Shown: one piece after another, positions 1 to 8,896 of the stretch
Numbering within the stretch: the first letter of the stretch is position 1
Layout: every line of letters begins with the position of its first letter
Assembly: GCA_944320135.1 (NCBI GenBank)
Contig: CALUGI010000013.1
Coordinates: forward strand, 17,521 to 81,520
Direction of reading: 5' to 3'
From: an uncultured Phocaeicola sp.
GTDB lineage: Bacteria > Bacteroidota > Bacteroidia > Bacteroidales > Bacteroidaceae
Length of the DNA: 64,000 bases
Translations under genes and position numbers: made by a program
The notes under the pieces: generated by a model
Told to the model about the DNA's origin: nothing
The model's input: only the letters and a program-made list of their open reading frames with translations
Databases searched by the model: none

Positions 1-2
1 TC

Positions 3-890
3 GACCATCTTGCAAGCGGCGAAACCGAATGGATTCTTTCGTCCGGATGGGCAGGCTCGCAATTGCTGAACACGGACGACTACCGCGCGTATGTGGGCGG
101 TTCGAAAGGGTTGATTTACGGCTTTGTCAACGACGGCTTCTATACGGTGGACGACTTCGAGTCGTTTGACGAACGTTCCAGGACATGGAAGCTGAAAGAG
201 GGAGTGGTAAACTCAAGCATCCTGTCGGGTGACCCTCGTCCGGGAAACGCGAAGTTCAAGAAGCTGACCCCGGTAGACCCGGACAGTGCCGACCCTTATG
301 CGCTGACAGAGGCAGACCGTATGGTTATCGGCGACACCACTCCGAAGTTTTCGGGCGGATTCGGCTTGAATGCTACTTGGAAAGGGCTTGATGCCAGTGT
401 GTTCTTCAACTACATGTATGGGTTCGATGTGTTCAATGCCAATAAGGTGATGATGACCACTTGGGCGGACAACAATTATAACAACATGAGCGCGGAAATG
501 TCATCCGACAAGCGTTGGAGAAACTTCGATGACATGGGAAACGAAATCCGATACAGTCCCGAAGTGCTTGCGGAGTTCAACAAGGATGCTACTATCTGGA
601 ATCCGACATCTATCGGGCGGCCCATCTGTATGTCGTATGCGGTGGAAGACGGCTCGTTCCTGCGCTTGCAGACGGCAACCGTCGGCTATACCCTGCCTCG
701 TGCATGGACTGCAAAAGCGGGACTGAGCAGGGTGCGTTTCTATGTCACAGGTTATAACCTGTTCACGCTTACGGGCTATTCCGGTTACGACCCGGAAGTG
801 GATATCGCTACCGGGCTGACACCGAACATCGACAACGACAGATACCCTCGGAGCCGGACGTTTACTTTTGGCGCACAACTAACCTTTTAA
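3..890 (+). CDS. SusC/RagA TonB-dependent outer-membrane transporter, C-terminal part (cut by window edge)
   Basis: The reading frame is open from base 3, so the gene starts to the left of the window and only about 295 C-terminal residues are visible. They form the end of a 22-strand TonB-dependent barrel of the SusC type. Typical SusC features are the late stretch RVRFYVTGYNLFTLTGYSGYDPEV and a final strand ending FTFGAQLTF with terminal phenylalanine, the usual BAM signal of outer-membrane barrels. It lies 10 bases upstream of a SusD gene, the usual pairing, in which SusC imports oligosaccharides captured by SusD. The plug and any N-terminal regulatory domain are outside the window. The substrate cannot be read from this fragment; the pectinesterase downstream suggests a pectic glycan. 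Confidence 0.93.
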   Translation, partial: DHLASGETEWILSSGWAGSQLLNTDDYRAYVGGSKGLIYGFVNDGFYTVDDFESFDERSRTWKLKEGVVNSSILSGDPRPGNAKFKKLTPVDPDSADPYALTEADRMVIGDTTPKFSGGFGLNATWKGLDASVFFNYMYGFDVFNANKVMMTTWADNNYNNMSAEMSSDKRWRNFDDMGNEIRYSPEVLAEFNKDATIWNPTSIGRPICMSYAVEDGSFLRLQTATVGYTLPRAWTAKAGLSRVRFYVTGYNLFTLTGYSGYDPEVDIATGLTPNIDNDRYPRSRTFTFGAQLTF

Positions 891-900
891 ACGAATCTAT

Positions 901-2817
901 ATGAAGCATATTATGAATAAGGAACTGTTATATTCTTTCATCGTCTGTGCGGGGCTTTCCGTGGCAGGATGCGACGATTTTCTCGACGTAACTCCTGCAT
1001 CGGGATTTACTCCTGATTATGTGTTCTCATCAGAAGATGAAATGAAATCGCTGCTGACGCAGATTTATTCGAAGATGACGGAAGACGGGATGTACGGAAG
1101 CACAATGGCAAGTGGACTGAATACGAATACAGACGTGGAGATGTCTTCGTTTGAGAACAACACGGCTTCTTCGCAAGGCTCGGACATCGGTTGCTTTGAC
1201 GCGCGTCCTCACTGGACTACGCTGAACAATTTCTGGAACGACATGTACAAGGAAATCAATGTAGCCAACGACTTTCTGGAAGAAGTCGCGAAATTGCCCC
1301 AGTTCTCTGCGGAGGTTGTAGACGAAGACGGGCCGACTGAAGTGCAGCAGATGTACGGTGAAGCGAAAACGTTGCGCGCCATGATGTATCTTGACTTGAT
1401 TCGCACGTTCGGCGACGTGGTGTTTACGACTGAAGCGTCGCAGGCAAGCGATGATTTCTTCAGCTTGGGGACGACTGACCGCAACGTGATTCTGGAGTTT
1501 CTGATTGATGATTTGAAAGAAGCGGAGCCGCTGATGAAGTACGCCTCCGAACTGGATTACGGAGTGGAACGCGCTTCGAAAGAATATTGCCAGGCATTGA
1601 TCGGACAGCTTGCGCTTTATCGCGGAGGATGGACGCTCCGTCCGGACAAAGACAATCCTACGGTTGTAGGATACATGGAGCGGGGAGATAACTTTGAGCA
1701 TTATTATGACATTGCCATCGAGTATCTTGGAAAAGTTATCAAGGAAGGGAGGCATGACTTGGTGCAGAGTTTCCGCGACTTGTGGGTGAACGAATGCAAC
1801 TGGACTACCGCCAATAACGACGACGTAATCTTTGCGATTCCGATGCTGAAAGGGACTACCAGCCGTTACGGTTACAACATCGGAGTGACGATAGCCGAAG
1901 GGGAGCATTCTTATGGAAGCGCACGCAACTATGTGACGTTCTGCGGGACGTATGTGTTCTCGTTCGATAAAGACGACCTCCGCCGCGACATGACTTGTGC
2001 GCCGTACAAATACGATGAAGACTTGAACCAGGAAATCGATATGGGGATTGCTCTTATGGGGGCCGCAAAGTGGTCGAAACTTTACATGCAGTCGCCTTTA
2101 GGCCCGTCGAGCGGTTCGGGAACCGGCATCAACAGCATCCGTATGCGTTTTGCCGACGTGCTGCTGATGTATGCGGAAGCCGTGAACGAACGTTTCGGTC
2201 CGCGCGAGGATGCGAAGGACGCGCTGAAACGGGTGCGCCGTCGCGCTTTCAACTCTTCGCTCTGGCCTGAGAAGGTGGAGGCATACGTCAACTCGCTTAC
2301 TACGGAAGACAAGTTCTTCCAGGCGATTATGGACGAACGCAAATGGGAGTTCGGAGGCGAGGGAATCCGGAAGTACGACCTTGCGCGCTGGAACAAGTAC
2401 GGAGAAACAATCTATAACCTTTATTACCAGATGGCGAACTGGGGGAAGGTGGCCAGAGGGACGTACATAGAAGGCATCGACCGCGTGCCTAACAACATCT
2501 TCTACAAGTCGGTTGCCGACCCTGAGCATTCTGACAGAACCGTCTTGGACATCGTGGGCATCGATCCTGAAGAGTGGGGAATCGGAAGGCCGGAAGGCTA
2601 TGATGTGCTGGAGTACGCGCTGAGCTGGTATATCAACGATTCTGAAACGGGACAATGGAAGACTGCCGACGAGATACTGTGGAGCTTCCGGGGATTCATC
2701 AACGAAGGGAACGAGAGCACGGTGCGCCCTACCGACCCGTTGCGGTATCTCTGCCCGTATCCATCGAAGGTAATCACCGACCATCGGGGACTAATCAAGA
2801 ATTATTACGGATATTAA
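901..2817 (+). CDS. SusD/RagB-family nutrient-binding outer-membrane lipoprotein
   Basis: 638 residues. The N-terminus is a lipoprotein signal with the cysteine in VAGCDDFLDV; the acidic residues straight after it fit the surface-export signal of Bacteroidetes lipoproteins. The mature start CDDFLDVTP is the hallmark SusD opening. Helical TPR-like elements follow, including EAKTLRAMMYLDLIRTFGDV, a very typical SusD segment, and a late FADVLLMYAEAVN with ERKWEFGGEGIRKYDLARW. SusD forms the lid over SusC and binds glycan at the cell surface. A second ATG at 913 gives an equally plausible start with a shorter n-region. Co-transcribed with SusC (10-base gap) and the lipoprotein gene that follows (22 bases). 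Confidence 0.96.
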   Translation: MKHIMNKELLYSFIVCAGLSVAGCDDFLDVTPASGFTPDYVFSSEDEMKSLLTQIYSKMTEDGMYGSTMASGLNTNTDVEMSSFENNTASSQGSDIGCFDARPHWTTLNNFWNDMYKEINVANDFLEEVAKLPQFSAEVVDEDGPTEVQQMYGEAKTLRAMMYLDLIRTFGDVVFTTEASQASDDFFSLGTTDRNVILEFLIDDLKEAEPLMKYASELDYGVERASKEYCQALIGQLALYRGGWTLRPDKDNPTVVGYMERGDNFEHYYDIAIEYLGKVIKEGRHDLVQSFRDLWVNECNWTTANNDDVIFAIPMLKGTTSRYGYNIGVTIAEGEHSYGSARNYVTFCGTYVFSFDKDDLRRDMTCAPYKYDEDLNQEIDMGIALMGAAKWSKLYMQSPLGPSSGSGTGINSIRMRFADVLLMYAEAVNERFGPREDAKDALKRVRRRAFNSSLWPEKVEAYVNSLTTEDKFFQAIMDERKWEFGGEGIRKYDLARWNKYGETIYNLYYQMANWGKVARGTYIEGIDRVPNNIFYKSVADPEHSDRTVLDIVGIDPEEWGIGRPEGYDVLEYALSWYINDSETGQWKTADEILWSFRGFINEGNESTVRPTDPLRYLCPYPSKVITDHRGLIKNYYGY

Positions 2818-2839
2818 TTTCAAGTTTAAAGGAAAGGTT

Positions 2840-4474
2840 ATGACCAGATTATTATACAGAATGCTGCCGTTGTTGCTGTGGGGCGCGCTGTTCGCGTCGT
2901 GCAAGGACGACAAATATACGCCGATAAAGGATTTGTTCCAGCCGCGCATGGTGTTGGAAGAGCCCGAAGTGGAAGGGAACTCCATTACGCTGGTGTGGTA
3001 TAAGGTGAACGATGCGGTTTCATATACCGTGGAGCTGTATTACGACAATTATTACACGGACAAGTTTATGAGTGTGGACACGATGGAGCCTTTCGTCTTC
3101 CTTGACGACATCCCGTATGGCACGACTTTCTACATACGGGTGCGATGCAACGCGGCCGATGCCGCGAACAATTCGCAATGGACTTACGTGAATGCCGCCA
3201 CCGACAGGCGGCCTGAGTTCGCGCAGCTGCTTGAGGACGTGTCGAAAACGGAAATCACGGAAAATTCGGCTGTCATACATTGGGACGTCGATCCGGCCAA
3301 TCCGGTGGACAGCGTGGGCGTGATGCCGGTGATGGACGAAACGCTTCCGGGTGTGTCGCGCTATCTGACTGAAGAAGAGCAGGCGAGCGGGGAAGCCGTG
3401 ATTGAAGGGCTTGAGAAGAATACGCTGTATGCGGTGAACGTTTACGACACGTCGAAACCCCGCAAGTACGACAAACCTTATAACGAAGTGACGTTCCGCA
3501 CGGCAGGGCCTGCCGCCGAATCGATTGAAGTGGGCTTCGACGATGACCTGACCGCCTTGCTGACGGCAAACAACGACAATGCCGAGATTCCGGAAGGCAC
3601 GGAATACTTCCTTCCCGCCGGTTCGCAATACCGGCTGACTGCCTTCAACATCAAGAAGGGCTTCCGCTTGGCAGGAAGCACGGAAGGGGAAAAGCCGATT
3701 GTCATTTTAGACGAATGGTGGAACATTGAGCCTAACTCGTACATCACCAGTCTGGAGTTCCAGAACATCGAGTTCCGCCAGGAGGTGTTGAACGGCTACT
3801 TCTTCAACGTCAACAGCTCGTACACCGTCGAGAACCTGAGCATCGTGAACTGCGACTTCATCGGTTTCGGACGAGGATTTTTCCGTCATCAGGGAGCGAA
3901 CAGCAAGCGCATCATGAACTTCGAGATGGAGGGATGCTGGATCAACAACTGCGGCTGGCAGACAGGCGCATACGGCACGTTCCATTTGGGCTCGAACGAT
4001 GACAGCGGAAATTCATACGATGTGATTGACAGGGCGGTGTTCCGCAACTGCACGTTCAGCAACGATACGGACGGCACGAACGACGGATATGGTTGGGGCA
4101 ACGTATTCTATGCTCCCAACATGTCGCAGCCCATTCATTTAGAGTTCAAGAACATCACTGTCTACAACTTCTGCCGCAACAACCGTCTGATAAGCATCGA
4201 GACGGCAGTCGGCTCCGAGTTAGTGGTAGAGGGGATGGTCATCGCTTCTCCCTGCGGCGACTTCAGTTCTTTGGGGGCGAACACCCTCACCACGTTCGAC
4301 AACAATTACGTGACTTCCGACTACACGCTGGGAGGCAGCAAGCTGAATGCCACGGAATTGTCCCAGTCGGCAGCCGAGCTGTTCGTTGATCCGGCCAACG
4401 GCGACTTGACAATCAAAGATGCGAGCTGCCCGATTGCAGCGAACCGCGCGGGCGACACGCGATGGATTCCGTAA
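2840..4474 (+). CDS. Surface lipoprotein with FN3-like domains and a beta-helix (DUF4957/DUF5123-like)
   Basis: 544 residues. Lipobox cysteine in FASCKDDKYT, with Lys-Asp-Asp following, predicts surface display. Residues about 30-225 look like two fibronectin-III-type units (ITLVWYKVNDAVSYTVELYY, then ENSAVIHWDV...EGLEKNTLYAVNVY). From about residue 235 the protein resembles a right-handed parallel beta-helix with repeated short strands (ITSLEFQNIEFRQEV, NLSIVNCDFIGFGRGF, RAVFRNCTFSND). The end, FVDPANGDLTIKDASCPI...GDTRWIP, matches the closing motif of DUF5123 proteins found in pectin and rhamnogalacturonan PULs. No catalytic residues were identified; glycan binding or lyase-like activity is inference. 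Third gene of the SusCD operon; a bulged hairpin terminator follows. Confidence 0.85.
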   Translation: MTRLLYRMLPLLLWGALFASCKDDKYTPIKDLFQPRMVLEEPEVEGNSITLVWYKVNDAVSYTVELYYDNYYTDKFMSVDTMEPFVFLDDIPYGTTFYIRVRCNAADAANNSQWTYVNAATDRRPEFAQLLEDVSKTEITENSAVIHWDVDPANPVDSVGVMPVMDETLPGVSRYLTEEEQASGEAVIEGLEKNTLYAVNVYDTSKPRKYDKPYNEVTFRTAGPAAESIEVGFDDDLTALLTANNDNAEIPEGTEYFLPAGSQYRLTAFNIKKGFRLAGSTEGEKPIVILDEWWNIEPNSYITSLEFQNIEFRQEVLNGYFFNVNSSYTVENLSIVNCDFIGFGRGFFRHQGANSKRIMNFEMEGCWINNCGWQTGAYGTFHLGSNDDSGNSYDVIDRAVFRNCTFSNDTDGTNDGYGWGNVFYAPNMSQPIHLEFKNITVYNFCRNNRLISIETAVGSELVVEGMVIASPCGDFSSLGANTLTTFDNNYVTSDYTLGGSKLNATELSQSAAELFVDPANGDLTIKDASCPIAANRAGDTRWIP

Positions 4475-4501
4475 TTTTTCCCTATAAAAGTCCGCCGCTT
4501 T

Positions 4502-4553
4502 TCAAGAAAAAGGCCGGGGCGTTAGGCTTCAAGGCTGCCCGGCTTTTTCTTGA
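4502..4553 (+). terminator. Intrinsic terminator after the SusCD-DUF5123 unit
   Basis: Arms at 4502-4518 and 4538-4553 pair over 16 bases with one bulged G; the 3' arm carries a run of five T. It lies 28 bases after the stop codon and separates the SusCD unit from the fimbrillin-like genes, which may still be reached by read-through. Confidence 0.75.
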
Positions 4554-4607
4554 ACGGCGCGGCGAATCAGAATATTGATTTACAAACATTTTTAATCTTA
4601 TATTGCC

Positions 4608-6443
4608 ATGAAACTGAAACATTTTTTCTTTTTTGCAATGGCCGGCGCATTGGCAACGGCTTGCAACGAAACTGAAGACGGACTTGCTTCCGGTTTGTCG
4701 AACACGCTGAAACGGATTCAAACGGAAGGCGACCGGTTCGCCTCGCGCTTCAACAACGCAACCGGCGAATGGGATGCGAACGACGCGATAGGAGTGTTCA
4801 TGCAGACTGCTGCCGACAACCAGACCGTAGAGGGCGGATGGAACGTCCGGTTCGTTACGGCGGAAGGCGGAGCGACGGCCGACTTCTCGACCGCCGGAAT
4901 GGGCATCCCTCTTCCGGAAGGAAACGTGGACGTGTTTGCCTGCTATCCCTACAATCCCGACATCTTTCAAGATTATCTGTATCGTATGGAAGTCGGGAAT
5001 CAGGAAGACGGCATCTCGCAATACGACTTGATGTATGCGAAGGCGGAAAATCGGGCGGCATCCGAACTGTCTTCGGGGCTGGGACTGCAGTTTGCGCACC
5101 AGCTGTCGTTGGTGAAAGTCAACGTGACTCTTCCCGACAATCTGGAGGGGCAGAAAGTGGAAGGAGTCAGCATGAACGGGCTGAACACGGCGGGCGACTT
5201 CAATCTGAGCACCGGGACATGGGAGGCCGTTGAAACTCCCGCTGTCATGAATGTCGGCCTGAACGAGGTGGCCGACAATGCTTTCCAGTGCGTTGTGCTT
5301 CCGACAACCGATTTGTCGGAACTGACGTTGACGTTTACCCTCACCGACAACAGCACTTATCGCTTCGAGATGTCCGATGTGCAGTCGTCTTCCGTCACCT
5401 CTTTCGAGAAAGGCCATGAATACACGTTTACCATCAACTTGAACGCTCCGGTCAACGGCTATCTCGACGGAGCGGAAGGCGCGACATCTGCTCCGTGGGA
5501 GAACGGAGGCGAGCAGGGCGGAACTGCCGACCAGATAGTGTCCGATCCGGACATTCCTTCCGACTACAACGTGATTGAGGTAAGTTCGGCTGACGATTTG
5601 GCCCGGCTCGCCAACATCGGCGGAAAAGTGGCTCTCCGTTTCAATGCGGACGTCACTTCGGGAGTGGAGATGCTTTCCGTTTCTGAGAAAGTGACCGAAC
5701 TGGCTGTCAAAGGAGCAAATGAAACACCTTCCTCTCTCGTGTTGAAAGGATTTGCGGTGGAAGGAGCGTTGTCGAAACTGAGCATCCTGAACATGAACAT
5801 AACCGGCGACGGCGGAGCCGACCTCTTGTCTTGCGACTTTGCGGAAGATGCGGCAATCGAAATCAAGGGCTGCAAGCTGTCGGGCATGAAGAATGTGCTG
5901 AACTTCTCAGGAGATTCCCGTATCCTGGCTTCTTTGAACGTGGACGATTGTCAGATTGAAAACACGGGCAGCCTGGTCAACAGTTACCGTATCAAGGAAA
6001 TCAGCCTTACCAACTCCACATTGTGGAAAGTGAGCGGTCGGGCCGTGTTTGTCAATACGGCAGAGTTCGGCGAAAAGTCGCTGCTTACGAACATCCGCGT
6101 CAGCTCATGTACGCTGGCGGAAATCGGCGGAACTCCTTTTGAAAGCAACTATTCCAATACGGACCTGTATTTCGACAACAACATCTCCGCCGTCTTCTTG
6201 GAAAGCGGCAAGAACAATTTGGGATACAAGGTGACCGCCCAGTCGTTCAAGAACAACCATGCCGCAGCAGGCGGAGAAGATGGTCTGCTGCCGGCCGTTC
6301 TGATTCATAACGGCGAAGTGACGGTGGACGGAGGCTGGGCAAGTACCGACCAGACCGTAGGCCAGCTGTTCACTGATGCCGCGAGCGGCAATTTCTCCAC
6401 CACGATTGCCGATGCCGGCGACCCGCGTTGGAGAAACCAATGA
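4608..6443 (+). CDS. Fimbrillin-like lipoprotein with C-terminal beta-helix (DUF5123-like end)
   Basis: 611 residues. Lipobox cysteine in ATACNETEDG followed by acidic residues. Residues about 35-285 have the Mfa-like fimbrillin pattern: an early RFASRFNNATGEWDANDAIGVF, a central LQFAHQLSLVKVNVTL and a late FEKGHEYTFTINLN. This is the same order as in the next gene and in the two genes at 33870 and 34864. After a Gly/Glu-rich linker (about 290-310) the C-terminal half is a beta-helix with repeated strands and ends LFTDAASGNFSTTIADAGDPRWRNQ, closely resembling the last residues of the preceding DUF5123-like lipoprotein. So a fimbrial-type domain is joined to a PUL beta-helix domain. Role inferred: surface glycan binding within the pectin PUL. 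It sits 36 bases before the pectinesterase gene, probably one transcript. Confidence 0.8.
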   Translation: MKLKHFFFFAMAGALATACNETEDGLASGLSNTLKRIQTEGDRFASRFNNATGEWDANDAIGVFMQTAADNQTVEGGWNVRFVTAEGGATADFSTAGMGIPLPEGNVDVFACYPYNPDIFQDYLYRMEVGNQEDGISQYDLMYAKAENRAASELSSGLGLQFAHQLSLVKVNVTLPDNLEGQKVEGVSMNGLNTAGDFNLSTGTWEAVETPAVMNVGLNEVADNAFQCVVLPTTDLSELTLTFTLTDNSTYRFEMSDVQSSSVTSFEKGHEYTFTINLNAPVNGYLDGAEGATSAPWENGGEQGGTADQIVSDPDIPSDYNVIEVSSADDLARLANIGGKVALRFNADVTSGVEMLSVSEKVTELAVKGANETPSSLVLKGFAVEGALSKLSILNMNITGDGGADLLSCDFAEDAAIEIKGCKLSGMKNVLNFSGDSRILASLNVDDCQIENTGSLVNSYRIKEISLTNSTLWKVSGRAVFVNTAEFGEKSLLTNIRVSSCTLAEIGGTPFESNYSNTDLYFDNNISAVFLESGKNNLGYKVTAQSFKNNHAAAGGEDGLLPAVLIHNGEVTVDGGWASTDQTVGQLFTDAASGNFSTTIADAGDPRWRNQ

Positions 6444-6479
6444 CACATATCTTTTTGCAACATCTAAAAAGCTGAAAAC

Positions 6480-8834
6480 ATGCGACTGATACATTGTTTA
6501 TTGTTTGGCTTGGGCTTGTTCCTGTTTCCGTCCTGTTCTTCCGACGACGGGGCAATCGTTCCGGAAGGCGGCGGGCAGGAACTGCCGGACACGTCGGTGT
6601 CTTTCGGTGTGGACATCACCGGATTTGCCTCACGTGTCAGCCAGAACGGGGGAGCGTGGACGGGCAACGACCGCATAGGAGCCTACATGCTTGATGCCGC
6701 AACGGGAGTGGCGGCCGACACCGCGTCCAATGTCCCCTATGTTTGTTCGGAAAGCGGAAGCACAGCCGTGTTTACGTCCGATACCCCTCTTGGCCTTCCT
6801 GCGGACGGAACGGGCGTGAAGTTCTCCGTCTATTATCCTTATGCCGAGGGGATGCAGGGGAGCGTTTTTTCTGTAAACCTGTCAGACCAAAGCGGAGGCA
6901 CTTCCGCTTTCGACCTGATGCACGCTTCCGGAGAAGGAGCGTACAAGGAAGGAATGCCGTGCCGGGTGCCGCTGACCTTTACCCATCAGCTTGCCAAAGT
7001 GTCGGTGGAATTCGTCGATTCGGAAACGGGCATGACGCTGGCCGCCGACCGCAACGTCGTCTTGCAGGGGATGGCTACGGAAGCCGGTTTCGATGTGCTC
7101 GCCTCTACATTGAGCGTTGCGGACGAGTCTGGCGATATCGTTTCTTATTGCAATGTCACGGCAGGCCGTTACGAAGCGATTGTGTTCCCTGCATCCGTGA
7201 CGGACGATTTCAAGGCTGCGGCAATGATAGGAGGTAAAAGCTATGAATGGTCTTTTACGGATACCGATGTCAACCTCCCCCTTCTGGAGAAAGGATACAG
7301 ATACTTGTTTGTCGTTCCCGTCAATGTGGAAAAAGGGGAGGTGGACGGTCCGGCAAGGTTAGAGACAATCGGAGGCAATTCTTCCTATCCTTGGCATAGC
7401 GAAGACCCGATAGAGGGCAATGCCACGGGCATTATCAACTATGACCTTCGTCCTGCACAAGGGGGAGAGATGCTTGCCGATGCGGAACTTTGCATTTCCT
7501 TTGATAACGGCACGCCTGAAATCGGCGAAGGCGGGTTCATCTATATCCGCCGGGCAGACAACGGTGAATTGGCAGATGTGATTGACTTGTCGGAAAGGCA
7601 GACCAATATCGTAGAAGGTACGAGGCTTAACACGTGGATGGACATTGTGGGCGCCACTCCGAGCAAGCGGGTGGTAAACTATCATCCGGTGTACGTGGAA
7701 GACGGAAAACTGTATATCAAGCCTCATTCACACGCCTTGGACTACAATACGGAGTACTATGTTACGATTGACAAGCAGGCAGTCGTCCATCCGGACTTTA
7801 ACGGAATCTATACGAAGACATGGAGATTCCGCACGAAAGCCGAGCCGCAACTTTCCGGCAATACGGCAAAGGTGAGCCGCTCTGCTTCCGATGCAGACTT
7901 CTATACCTTGCAAGGCGCTGTCGATTGGTTCTATACGCATACCGACCGTGCAGCCTCCAAGACTGTCCTGATGGACAACGGGGTTTATAAAGAGATTGTT
8001 TATATTCGTGACCAAGACAACATTACGGTGAAAGGCACGGGGCGCGATTTGGTAAGCATCCAATACGATAACCGCAATGAACTGAACGGAGGAATCGGGG
8101 AAGGCATGGATATCGATGCGTTCAGCCCGGATATGTTGGGCGTTCCCGTCAGCTCCGGAAACCGTTCGGTGATGACTATTGGGGGAAATGCCGATAAAAT
8201 CCGTTTCGAAGACGTGACTATCGAAAACACTTCCGGCAATCGTGGGCAAGCTGAGGCAATCGTCCTTCGCAACAACGGGGGAGCTACTGCTTTCATCCGA
8301 TGTGCTTTCTATGGCTATCAGGACACGGTTCTGGGAGGCGGCGGATTCAATTGGTTCTATCAGTGCTTGGTGACGGGAGCTACCGACTTCATTTGGGGAG
8401 GGCCTGAGGTTTCACTTTTTGAAGATTGTGAAATACGTGCCTCTCAAGGCCGTGCGTTGAATGCGCGTGTAGGGGAAGGAAACGTGGGATATGTGTTCTT
8501 GAATACCGATTTCACGGTGGACAGTACGGTGGGAGAATCGACCAGTCTGATTGAATCTTCCAGTCATGACCACATTACTTTCCTGTCGTGTACCTTTGCC
8601 GACGCTTTCATTCGCGGAGGTATTCCCGATAACCTTAACGATGACGATGTTCCTTCAGCTACAACCGGAACAAAAATGTACGACTGCAAGGACGAGAACG
8701 GAAAGGATGCGTGGGCGCAATTCGAGAATCATGAATTGGTTCATCAGCTGACCGATGATGAGTATGCGCAGCATTACGGCAGCCGTGACTTGATTATGGA
8801 AGGTTATTCCGACAGACACTGGTTTGCGGATTGA
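6480..8834 (+). CDS. Fimbrillin-like / Ig-like / pectinesterase (CE8-type) fusion lipoprotein
   Basis: 784 residues. Lipobox cysteine in FPSCSSDDG with acidic follow-up indicates a surface lipoprotein. Residues about 40-300 are Mfa-like fimbrillin (WTGNDRIGAYML, LTFTHQLAKVSVEFV, LEKGYRYLFVVPVN). Residues about 310-460 look like an SbsA-type Ig-like domain (VNYHPVYVEDGKLYIKPHSH...WRFRTKAEPQ). From about 465 to the end is a pectin methylesterase beta-helix with the two catalytic regions YGYQDTV (about 611-616) and TDFIWGG (about 635-641). This enzyme class removes methyl groups from homogalacturonan. The usual GRPW or LARS-type arginine segment reads LIESSSHD here (about 688-695), so catalysis may be altered. 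The gene ends in a perfect palindrome shared with mutS2. Confidence 0.88.
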   Translation: MRLIHCLLFGLGLFLFPSCSSDDGAIVPEGGGQELPDTSVSFGVDITGFASRVSQNGGAWTGNDRIGAYMLDAATGVAADTASNVPYVCSESGSTAVFTSDTPLGLPADGTGVKFSVYYPYAEGMQGSVFSVNLSDQSGGTSAFDLMHASGEGAYKEGMPCRVPLTFTHQLAKVSVEFVDSETGMTLAADRNVVLQGMATEAGFDVLASTLSVADESGDIVSYCNVTAGRYEAIVFPASVTDDFKAAAMIGGKSYEWSFTDTDVNLPLLEKGYRYLFVVPVNVEKGEVDGPARLETIGGNSSYPWHSEDPIEGNATGIINYDLRPAQGGEMLADAELCISFDNGTPEIGEGGFIYIRRADNGELADVIDLSERQTNIVEGTRLNTWMDIVGATPSKRVVNYHPVYVEDGKLYIKPHSHALDYNTEYYVTIDKQAVVHPDFNGIYTKTWRFRTKAEPQLSGNTAKVSRSASDADFYTLQGAVDWFYTHTDRAASKTVLMDNGVYKEIVYIRDQDNITVKGTGRDLVSIQYDNRNELNGGIGEGMDIDAFSPDMLGVPVSSGNRSVMTIGGNADKIRFEDVTIENTSGNRGQAEAIVLRNNGGATAFIRCAFYGYQDTVLGGGGFNWFYQCLVTGATDFIWGGPEVSLFEDCEIRASQGRALNARVGEGNVGYVFLNTDFTVDSTVGESTSLIESSSHDHITFLSCTFADAFIRGGIPDNLNDDDVPSATTGTKMYDCKDENGKDAWAQFENHELVHQLTDDEYAQHYGSRDLIMEGYSDRHWFAD

Positions 8835-8896
8835 CCTGAAATGAGAAACGGAAAGAGGAACGCGCGCGTTCCTCTTTCCGTTTCTCATTTCAGGTC
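8833..8896. terminator. 64-bp perfect palindrome between convergent genes (bidirectional terminator)
   Basis: Bases 8833-8864 and 8865-8896 are exact reverse complements, with no spacer (the centre is CGCGCGCG). The palindrome includes the stop codon of the pectinesterase gene on one side and the last codons plus stop of mutS2 on the other, so both transcripts end in the same sequence. Within each arm there is a CTCTTTCCGTTTCTCATTT tract that would follow the hairpin core. Termination in both directions is the likely role. Confidence 0.8.
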
